Below, piece by piece: positions 34,607 through 41,455 of a stretch of DNA of 64,000 nt. Source of the stretch: G963662605 sp963667005 (GTDB lineage: Bacteria; Bacteroidota; Ignavibacteria; Ignavibacteriales; Ignavibacteriaceae); NCBI GenBank assembly GCA_963667005.1, contig OY762937.1, positions 2,728,001-2,792,000 on the forward strand, read 5' to 3'. Below the pieces are notes generated by a model. The model made no database searches. It was not told the DNA's origin and was given only the letters and a program-made list of their open reading frames with translations. Both the position numbers and the translations under genes were made by a program. Each line of letters opens with the position of its first letter. The first letter of the stretch is position 1.

Positions 34607-35686
34607 TTAACTACGTTTTTCAATCAACTGTCTTAGAGCCTCGAGAACTTTGTCTCTCATTTCTGTTGTTGAAACCAGTAGCATTCCTTCAGAAAAAATA
34701 TCTGCTGTACGATAGCCGCCTGCTAATGTATTTTCAATGGCCTGCTCAATTAAGGCTGCCGCTTCCGGCATCTTGAATGAGTAAGCAAACATCATGGCAA
34801 CTGATGATATTGCTGCGAGGGGATTAGCCTTATTTTGACCTGCTATATCCGGAGCGCTTCCGTGAATAGGTTCATATAAAGCATACTTTTCTCCTAAGCT
34901 AGCTGATGGCAGCATACCCAAACTACCTGTAATCATAGCCGCAATATCACTCAGAATATCTCCGAATAAGTTTTGCGTCAAGATAACATCAAATTGTTTC
35001 GGGTTGCGTACTATCTGCATAGCAGCATTATCAACGTACATGTCGGATATTTTAACTTCAGGATACTCCTTTCCGATCTCGTGGACTATCTTGCGCCAAA
35101 ATTGAGATGACTCAAGAACATTTGCTTTGTCAATCGAACAGAGAACTTTTTTCCTCTGCATCGCGATTTCAAATCCTTTTCTTGCTATTCTCTCAACTTC
35201 GTGTTTATAATAAATCATTGTGTTCCAGCCTTTTTCCTCATCATACCCGCGAGGCTGACCGAAATAAACATCTCCTGTCAATTCGCGAAGAATAACGACG
35301 TCAGTGCCTTCAAGCACTTCGGGCTTCAGCGATGATGCACCCAATAATGGTGTATAAATTTTAGCCGGGCGTATATTTGCGAATAAACCCAGCTCTTTAC
35401 GGATTCTTAATAAACCGGCTTCCGGTTTTAAGTGGTGGGGGAGAGTCTCCCATTGATATCCGCCTACTGCGCCGAGTAAAACGGCATCAGAAGCAAAACA
35501 TGCATTCAGTGTTTCATCTGACAACGGATTGCCGTATGCTTCATACGAGCAGCCGCCGAATAAATGTGTTGTAAATTCAAATTCAACATTAAAAGCTTTA
35601 GAGACAAATTTCGCAACTGCAACCGCAGCATCGGTTACTTCGGGACCAATTCCATCACCGGGGATCAAGGCTATTTTATATTTCAT
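34607..35686 (-). CDS. leuB: 3-isopropylmalate dehydrogenase
   Basis: 359 residues, normal for bacterial LeuB. LIPGDGIGPEVTDAA, LGAVGGYQWETLP, LRIRKELGLFANIRPAK, RELTGDVYFGQPRG and the NAD-binding PIHGSAPDIAGQNKANPLA are in order. It oxidatively decarboxylates 3-isopropylmalate and likely also 3-methylmalate from the citramalate route. An 83-base gap with a 13-bp palindrome separates it from ilvC upstream, the largest break inside the operon. Confidence 0.97.
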   Translation of the reverse strand: MKYKIALIPGDGIGPEVTDAAVAVAKFVSKAFNVEFEFTTHLFGGCSYEAYGNPLSDETLNACFASDAVLLGAVGGYQWETLPHHLKPEAGLLRIRKELGLFANIRPAKIYTPLLGASSLKPEVLEGTDVVILRELTGDVYFGQPRGYDEEKGWNTMIYYKHEVERIARKGFEIAMQRKKVLCSIDKANVLESSQFWRKIVHEIGKEYPEVKISDMYVDNAAMQIVRNPKQFDVILTQNLFGDILSDIAAMITGSLGMLPSASLGEKYALYEPIHGSAPDIAGQNKANPLAAISSVAMMFAYSFKMPEAAALIEQAIENTLAGGYRTADIFSEGMLLVSTTEMRDKVLEALRQLIEKRS

Positions 35687-35728
35687 TGCATACTAAAATT
35701 ATGGTTAGAAAAATTTTTCAATTATAGA

Positions 35729-35762
35729 TTCCTAACCCATGCTTTAACACATGGGTTAGGAA
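35729..35762. repeat. 13-bp inverted repeat between ilvC and leuB
   Basis: TTCCTAACCCATG (35729-35741) and CATGGGTTAGGAA (35750-35762) are perfect complements with an 8-base loop. There is no T-run, and the operon continues on the same strand. It may be an mRNA-stabilising hairpin or a REP-like unit; compare the related hairpin at 49183-49212. Confidence 0.75.
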
Positions 35763-35769
35763 GTGAAAA

Positions 35770-36786
35770 TTATGCATCAACGTTTTCTTTTTTGATGCCT
35801 TTGAACAACCAGCTCATCATTTCACGAAGTTTGGCACCGACTTCTTCAATCGGGTGTTCGCGGTTAGCTTTTCTCAATTTTTCAAAATTAGCTTTGCCGC
35901 CTTTATACTCGTTTATGAATTCCTGAGCAAATTGACCTGATTGAATTTCGCCGAGAATTTTTTTCATTTCAGCTTTTGCGGCTGATGTAACTACTCTCGG
36001 GCCTCTTGTCATACCACCGTATTCAGCTGTATCGCTGACTGAATAGTTCATGCGGGAAAGGCCTCCCTCATAGTACAGATCAACAATCAGCTTCATTTCG
36101 TGCATACATTCGAAGTATGCTAATTCCGGTGGATATCCGGCTTCAACCAAAGTTTCAAAACCGGCTTTGATCAATTCAGCAGAGCCGCCGCAAAGAACAG
36201 CCTGTTCGCCGAACAAGTCTGTTTCGGTTTCATTCTTGAAGTTTGTTTCGATAACGCCGGAACGGGTTCCACCGATACCTTTTGCCCAGGCTAATGCCAA
36301 TTCTTTGGTATTACCTGAAGGATCCTGCTCAATAGCGATAAGGCAGGGAACACCTGAGCCTTCTAAAAAGGTTCTGCGTACTAAATGACCGGGACCTTTA
36401 GGGGCGATCATCATAACATTAACGTCAGCCGGTGCAACAATTTGTTTGTAATGGATATTAAAACCATGACCGAATGCGAGTGTTTTTCCTGCTGAAACAT
36501 GCTGAGCTACTTCGGCGTCGTACACGTCTTTCTGATTCTGATCTGGAAGAAGAATCATAATTACATCAGCCCATGCAGAAGCATCTGAGACAGATTTAAC
36601 TTCAAAACCCAGCGCTTGGGCTTTTTCCCATCTTGGGCTGCCCGCACGTAAACCGACAACGACATTCATACCGCTGTCTTTTAAGTTCAAGGCATGTGCA
36701 TGTCCCTGACTACCGAAACCAAGCACTGCAATTTTCTTTGATTGGAGTAATGCCAAAGAAGCATCACTATCATAATACACTTTCAT
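35770..36786 (-). CDS. ilvC: Ketol-acid reductoisomerase (class I)
   Basis: 338 residues, the short class I length. The Rossmann motif VLGFGSQGHAHALNLKDSGM, MIAPKGPGHLVRR, and catalytic ECMHEMKLIVDLYYEGG with the knotted C-terminal domain are present. It converts acetolactate and acetohydroxybutyrate to the dihydroxy acids using NADPH and Mg2+. The cofactor loop GLRAGSPRW contains Arg/Ser, consistent with NADPH. It is 9 bases after ilvN. Confidence 0.97.
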   Translation of the reverse strand: MKVYYDSDASLALLQSKKIAVLGFGSQGHAHALNLKDSGMNVVVGLRAGSPRWEKAQALGFEVKSVSDASAWADVIMILLPDQNQKDVYDAEVAQHVSAGKTLAFGHGFNIHYKQIVAPADVNVMMIAPKGPGHLVRRTFLEGSGVPCLIAIEQDPSGNTKELALAWAKGIGGTRSGVIETNFKNETETDLFGEQAVLCGGSAELIKAGFETLVEAGYPPELAYFECMHEMKLIVDLYYEGGLSRMNYSVSDTAEYGGMTRGPRVVTSAAKAEMKKILGEIQSGQFAQEFINEYKGGKANFEKLRKANREHPIEEVGAKLREMMSWLFKGIKKENVDA

Positions 36787-36795
36787 TTTGGTTAC

Positions 36796-37311
36796 CTATT
36801 CTTTTGATGTTGGAATAATACTTTTCTGTTTTAACTGTTCGCCGCGTTTGAGAGAAACTGTTCCTGAACGCGCGATTTCTTTAATTCCGTATGGAGCAAG
36901 TACGTTAACAACCGCATCAATCTTTGAAGGTGGACCGGTAACTTCTAACATCAAGGTCTTTGTGTTAATATCTACAATATTACCTCTGAAAATATCGCAG
37001 ATGTTTGTTATTTCCGTCCTTGTTCCTTTTTGATAGAACACGGTAATTAAAGCAAGCTCTCTATCAACGCGATGTTGATCGGTCAAATCAATAACCTTTA
37101 TGGTATCAATGAGACGGTTTAATTGTTTAACGACCTGCTCTATGATCTGGTCGTCACCTCCTGTAACAATGGTCATTCTCGAGATATCGGGATCTTCGGT
37201 CTCGCCAATAGAAATACTATTGATATTGAAACCCCGGCCGCTGAACATGGTAGCAACCCGGTTAAATGCACCAAATCTGTTTTCTACGAGTACTGTTATT
37301 GTATGTTTCAT
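36796..37311 (-). CDS. ilvN: Acetolactate synthase small (regulatory) subunit
   Basis: 171 residues: an N-terminal ACT domain (ITVLVENRFGAFNRVATMFSGRGFNINSI) and the C-terminal ALS_ss domain. ACT domains of this subunit bind valine and give feedback inhibition of IlvB. It is 3 bases after ilvB, the usual coupled arrangement. Confidence 0.97.
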   Translation of the reverse strand: MKHTITVLVENRFGAFNRVATMFSGRGFNINSISIGETEDPDISRMTIVTGGDDQIIEQVVKQLNRLIDTIKVIDLTDQHRVDRELALITVFYQKGTRTEITNICDIFRGNIVDINTKTLMLEVTGPPSKIDAVVNVLAPYGIKEIARSGTVSLKRGEQLKQKSIIPTSKE

Positions 37312-37314
37312 ATG

Positions 37315-39033
37315 TTATACCATTAATTTAGGATTAAGTCTTTTTGTCATAATATCTGCAACAGTTCCACCTGCCGGTACCATAGGGAACACCATATCGC
37401 TTCTCTCAACTTTGAATTCAATCAACGTTGGTTTATCTGTAATCGCGAATACCTTATCCAAAGTTGCATCAACGTCTTCAACCTTATCGACAGTGAACGC
37501 ATCCAGACCAAATGCCTGGGCAACTTTGACAAAGTCCGGATTGCTATGTGACAAGTCGGTGAAGCTATATTTTTCAGCGTGGAATAATTCTTGCCACTGA
37601 CGTACCATTCCAAGAAATCCGTTATTCATGATAAAGAATTTGACAGGCAGCTTATGGGCAGCTGCGGTAATTAATTCCTGAATGTTCATCTGGAAACCGC
37701 CATCACCGCTGATACATACAACCGGGCGGTCTTTAACTGCAAATTGAGCACCGATAGCAGCAGGAAGCCCAAAACCCATGGTTCCTAAGCCACCGCTTGT
37801 TATCATTGAGCGTGGATGAACGAATTTGTAATGCTGTGCAGTCCACATCTGATGTTGACCGACATCAGTGACGATAATTGCTTCACCGTTGGTTTTTTCA
37901 GAGAGTCTCTCAAGAACATATTCGGTTCTTAATTTACCGTCTGCTGATTCATATTGAAGCGGACAATCTTTTTGCCAATGATTGATCTCTTTCCACCATT
38001 CCGTCGTATCCGGAGCTTCGGTAAGTTCATTCAACAATTCAGTCAATACGTGTTTGACATCTCCTACGATAGGTAAATCAACTACAATATTCTTATCTAT
38101 TGCAGTCGGATCAATATCAACGTGTATTTTGTAAGATTTAAGTGAGAAGGCATCTGTCTTGCCTGTAACACGATCATCAAACCGCGCACCTAATGCAACA
38201 AGGCAGTCACAGGTATCTACAGCTTTATTAGCGGCATATGTACCATGCATTCCCAACATGCCAAGTGAATTTGCATCGTTTCCGGGGTATGCACCAAGAC
38301 CAAGCAGAGTCATAGTGACCGGCAAATTATTCCTTTTTGACAGCATGTAAAGTTCTTTAGTCGCATCAGCGATAATAACTCCACCGCCGACATATAACAA
38401 CGGACGCTTTGCTTTCGAAATTGCTTTAGCCGCTGCTTTGATTTGATTCATATGACCGAGCAAAGTCGGTTTATATCCGCGGATTTCGACCTTATCAGGG
38501 TACCTGAATTCAGCAACTGAATTAATAACATCCTTAGGCAAATCAACTACGACCGGTCCCGGTCTTCCTGTAGAAGCAATATAGAATGCTTTCTTAATTG
38601 TTTCTGCCATATCGTTGACATCACGAACGAGGAAATTATGCTTTGTAATCGGGCGTGTAATACCGATAATATCTGCTTCCTGAAATGCGTCATTACCAAT
38701 TAATCGTGTTGCAACCTGACCGGTGAACACCACGAGGGGGACAGAATCCATATAAGCATCAGCAATACCCGTAACTGTATTCGTTGCGCCGGGGCCAGAT
38801 GTAACCAGAACCACACCAACTTTACCTGTAGCCTTTGCATAGCCTTCAGCCATATGGGTGGCACCTTGTTCATGCCGGGCTAAAATGTGCGTGAGGAAAT
38901 CTACATCGTATAATTCCTCGTATATTTTTAGCACCACACCACCGGGATAACCAAATATATATTCAACATTCTCATTGCGTAAACATTCGAAGAAAATCTT
39001 TGCTCCGCTTATCTTATGCTTCTGTTCTTTCAT
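37315..39033 (-). CDS. ilvB: Acetolactate synthase large subunit
   Basis: 572 residues of the ThDP-dependent family. The catalytic Glu is in LARHEQGATHMAEGYA, FAD-associated segments follow, and the ThDP/Mg motif GDGGFQMNIQEL with NNGFLGMVRQWQELF lies near the C-terminus. It makes acetolactate for Val/Leu and acetohydroxybutyrate for Ile. In this operon the 2-oxobutanoate for the second reaction could come from CimA. It is 17 bases after ilvD. Confidence 0.97.
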   Translation of the reverse strand: MKEQKHKISGAKIFFECLRNENVEYIFGYPGGVVLKIYEELYDVDFLTHILARHEQGATHMAEGYAKATGKVGVVLVTSGPGATNTVTGIADAYMDSVPLVVFTGQVATRLIGNDAFQEADIIGITRPITKHNFLVRDVNDMAETIKKAFYIASTGRPGPVVVDLPKDVINSVAEFRYPDKVEIRGYKPTLLGHMNQIKAAAKAISKAKRPLLYVGGGVIIADATKELYMLSKRNNLPVTMTLLGLGAYPGNDANSLGMLGMHGTYAANKAVDTCDCLVALGARFDDRVTGKTDAFSLKSYKIHVDIDPTAIDKNIVVDLPIVGDVKHVLTELLNELTEAPDTTEWWKEINHWQKDCPLQYESADGKLRTEYVLERLSEKTNGEAIIVTDVGQHQMWTAQHYKFVHPRSMITSGGLGTMGFGLPAAIGAQFAVKDRPVVCISGDGGFQMNIQELITAAAHKLPVKFFIMNNGFLGMVRQWQELFHAEKYSFTDLSHSNPDFVKVAQAFGLDAFTVDKVEDVDATLDKVFAITDKPTLIEFKVERSDMVFPMVPAGGTVADIMTKRLNPKLMV

Positions 39034-39050
39034 GATTGATCCTATTGTGA

Positions 39051-40742
39051 TTATTTTGAAAATCTTTTTGTTCTCAGAACTGCACCTGTATTTGAAGAAG
39101 TGACCATTTCCGTATAACGCGAAAGATAGCCCTTCTTAATTTTTGGCTCAAATTCTGGTAATTCTTGTAATCGTTTGGATATTTCTGCATCGGAGAGGTC
39201 AACACTGAGAGTTCTGTTCGGGATGTCAATTGTGATCATATCGCCCTGTTTCAAAGCAGCAATCGGACCACGTTCGGCGGCTTCCGGCGAACAATGGCCG
39301 ATACAAGCGCCACGGGTACCACCCGAAAAACGACCGTCAGTGATCAAGGCTACTTTGTCACCTAATCCCATTCCCATTATTGCAGAGGTAGGGGATAACA
39401 TCTCCGGCATGCCCGGACCACCCTTAGGACCTTCGTATCTAATGATGACAACGTCACCTGCTTTTACATCTCCTTGCAAAATCTTTTCCATCGCTTCATC
39501 TTGTGAGTCATAAATCTTAGCCGGACCGGTATGAACCATCATTTTGGGATCTACGGCTCCTGTTTTTATAACAGCACCTTCCGGGGCAAGGTTTCCAAAC
39601 AGAACACATAATCCGCCTCTTTGCGAATATGGGTTGTCCAATGGACGAATTACCGAAGAGTTCGTAACCTTTGCATCCGCAATATTTTCACCCAAGGTTT
39701 TACCTGTAACGGTCATTCTGCTTGTATCAATGATACCATCCAGCTTGGATAATTCATGTAATATAGCTGAAATACCACCGGCTGCATCAACATCTTCAAT
39801 ATGGACTTCCTGAGTTGCCGGACTAACTTTGCAGAGGTAGGGGACTTTGCTTGAAATTTCATTCAATTCTGCCAGATCAAACGGCATCTCGGCTTCGTTA
39901 GCTATCGCCAATGAATGAAGAATCGTGTTTGTACTTCCACCCATAGCCATATCAAGCGCAAATGCATTTAAAAATGATTCTCTTGATAAAATGTCACGCG
40001 GCTTCAAATCCATCTCGACTAACTTCAGAATCTGTTTTGCTGCCGCTTTGGCTAATTCTTTTCTTTTCGGGTCAATGGCTAATATAGTTCCATTACCGGG
40101 CAGGGCCAATCCAAGTGCCTCCATCAGACAATTCATGGAATTTGCTGTAAACATTCCCGAACATGAACCGCAGGTAGGGCAGCTGAAATCTTCAAGCGCC
40201 TTAAGTTCTGCATCGCCAATTTGACCGGTTTGGTACTGGCCGACACCTTCAAATACTGAAATTAAGTCCGATTTTTTACCGGAGGGAAGTCTTCCGGCTT
40301 TCATAGGGCCGCCGGAAATGAAAATTGTAGGTATATTAATGCGGACTGCCGCCATCGCCATTCCAGGTACGATCTTATCGCAATTCGGAATACAGATCAT
40401 ACCGTCAAGGCGATGCGCTTCAACAACAGTTTCAACACTGTCTGCGATAAGTTCACGGCTTGCCAATGAATACCGCATACCGATATGTCCCATCGCGATA
40501 CCGTCATCTACGCCAATTGTATTGAATTCAAAGGGAACTCCGCCTGCCTCACGAATAGCATCTTTGATAATTTTACCAAATTCCTGTAAGTGGACATGGC
40601 CGGGAATTAAATCAATGTAGGAATTGCACACACCGATAAATGGCTTATTGAAATCAGCATCACTTTTAATAACGCCGGTAGCTTTCAATAAACTTCTGTG
40701 TGGAGCTTTATCAAAACCTTTTTTTACTAAATCAGATCTCAC
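39051..40742 (-). CDS. ilvD: Dihydroxy-acid dehydratase
   Basis: 563 residues. VCNSYIDLIPGHVHL, CDKIVPGM, SCPTCGSCSGMFTANSMNCL and RGGLCVLFGNLAPEGAVIK mark the Fe-S IlvD/Edd family, IlvD by sequence. It dehydrates the dihydroxy acids to ketoisovalerate and ketomethylvalerate, shared by Val, Leu and Ile. The start is GTG at 40742 with GAGGTC 3 bases upstream. It is the first structural gene of the operon, placed directly after the leader region. No ilvE lies in the window. Confidence 0.97.
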   Translation of the reverse strand: MRSDLVKKGFDKAPHRSLLKATGVIKSDADFNKPFIGVCNSYIDLIPGHVHLQEFGKIIKDAIREAGGVPFEFNTIGVDDGIAMGHIGMRYSLASRELIADSVETVVEAHRLDGMICIPNCDKIVPGMAMAAVRINIPTIFISGGPMKAGRLPSGKKSDLISVFEGVGQYQTGQIGDAELKALEDFSCPTCGSCSGMFTANSMNCLMEALGLALPGNGTILAIDPKRKELAKAAAKQILKLVEMDLKPRDILSRESFLNAFALDMAMGGSTNTILHSLAIANEAEMPFDLAELNEISSKVPYLCKVSPATQEVHIEDVDAAGGISAILHELSKLDGIIDTSRMTVTGKTLGENIADAKVTNSSVIRPLDNPYSQRGGLCVLFGNLAPEGAVIKTGAVDPKMMVHTGPAKIYDSQDEAMEKILQGDVKAGDVVIIRYEGPKGGPGMPEMLSPTSAIMGMGLGDKVALITDGRFSGGTRGACIGHCSPEAAERGPIAALKQGDMITIDIPNRTLSVDLSDAEISKRLQELPEFEPKIKKGYLSRYTEMVTSSNTGAVLRTKRFSK

Positions 40743-40788
40743 ATAGACCTCAAATGTTAATTAAACGTAATCCTAATAATACGCTTTG

Positions 40789-40917
40789 GATTTCCGTCAA
40801 TCCCGAAATCTGATGTTTTTAATTATTTACGAAGCTTTTTGTTTGATTTGGGATTGCGGCTATTCCTTAGCGTAGAATAATAATGCTTAGCACGCTAAGA
40901 ATGCTTAGAATCCCAAT
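40789..40917 (-). promoter_or_regulatory. Candidate attenuator structures of the ilv-leu operon
   Basis: Four segments can pair in mutually exclusive ways on the minus-strand RNA: ATTGGGATT inside the leader ORF (40917-40909), CAATCCCAAATC after its stop (40856-40845), GATTTCGGGATTG (40810-40798) and GAAATC (40794-40789). Segment 1 pairs with 2, 2 with 3 (12 pairs with one bulge) and 3 with 4. Extra hairpins based on CTTAGC/GCTAAG repeats overlap the last leader codons. No T-run follows any of them, so the mode of control (Rho-dependent, translational or other) is open. Confidence 0.5.
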
Positions 40918-41028
40918 AATGTTGTTCACTAAAGGAAGGCTAAAAATAGGGGTAACAACAACAACGCTGCCACTATCGGCATTGGTTGTGCTAAAGTTCA
41001 ATAAATTATTTTGCGTTGTTGTTTTCAT
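40867..41028 (-). CDS. Branched-chain amino acid operon leader peptide
   Basis: 53 codons from the ATG at 41028 to TAA at 40869-40867. The first 21 residues are polar. From residue 22 on, 20 of 32 residues are Val, Ile or Leu: a VVVV run, later NNIIGIL, then SIIILR at the end. Such composition directly before ilvD is what leader peptides of ilv attenuators look like in enterics (ilvL, ivbL), though the sequence is unrelated. A longer frame from 41067 exists but would begin at the -35 box. The predicted transcription start is only a few bases before the ATG and there is no Shine-Dalgarno, so it would be translated from a near-leaderless RNA. Confidence 0.85.
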   Translation of the reverse strand: MKTTTQNNLLNFSTTNADSGSVVVVTPIFSLPLVNNIIGILSILSVLSIIILR

Positions 41029-41036
41029 ATTGAGTA

Positions 41037-41067
41037 CAAAGATACAGGATGTTTGCTTATTTGTCAA
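41037..41067 (-). promoter_or_regulatory. Promoter of the ilv-leu operon
   Basis: On the minus strand TTGACA (41067-41062) and TATCTTTG (41044-41037) are separated by 17 bases. The second box matches the TAnnTTTG consensus of Bacteroidota promoters exactly, and the first matches the classical -35. The start is expected around 41032-41029, nearly at the leader-peptide ATG. Confidence 0.75.
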
Positions 41068-41085
41068 GGATAAAAAGAAAAAATA

Positions 41086-41455
41086 ATTAAAAAAAAGAAT
41101 AAAAATCGAGAAGTTCCTTAGAAATTTAGTTATGAGGTGTATAAAAATGCATTAATTTAAGTAAAAAAATGATCTGCTACCCAAAACTGCTTAAAAATTA
41201 ATAGGTTAGGGGAACGGCAGAGCTTGAGGTGCAGAATTGTAACTGGTTAAAAAAGATTAATAGTCTTTTTGTAAAATAGGCTTTGCAAATGAAAAATATT
41301 GTAGATATTTTAAAACGCCTATAGATGGGCACTTATATACTATTATATATAAAGAGCCTTTCGATCCCTGGATAAGTTATGTTCTTGATTTAATATTTGA
41401 ATGAAAAGGCGATTAAATTCGCTCAGAGTTTATAAATAACAAGTAAGGAAGAGTC
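41086..41455. other. 370-base intergenic region without a gene
   Basis: This AT-rich gap separates the divergent ilv-leu operon and the fibronectin-like protein. AAAAAGA-TTAATAG-TCTTTTT, near 41250-41272, can form a weak hairpin. No riboswitch consensus, tRNA or coding frame is recognised. It presumably holds the promoter of the plus-strand gene. Confidence 0.5.

Noticed and set aside
36796..37600. Plus-strand frames opposite ilvN/ilvB and many similar antisense frames elsewhere
   Set aside because: All lie inside well-identified genes on the other strand and show no independent signals or motifs.
41029..41067. Longer leader-peptide frame starting at 41067
   Set aside because: That ATG overlaps the predicted -35 box, so the RNA would not contain it; the ATG at 41028 is used instead.
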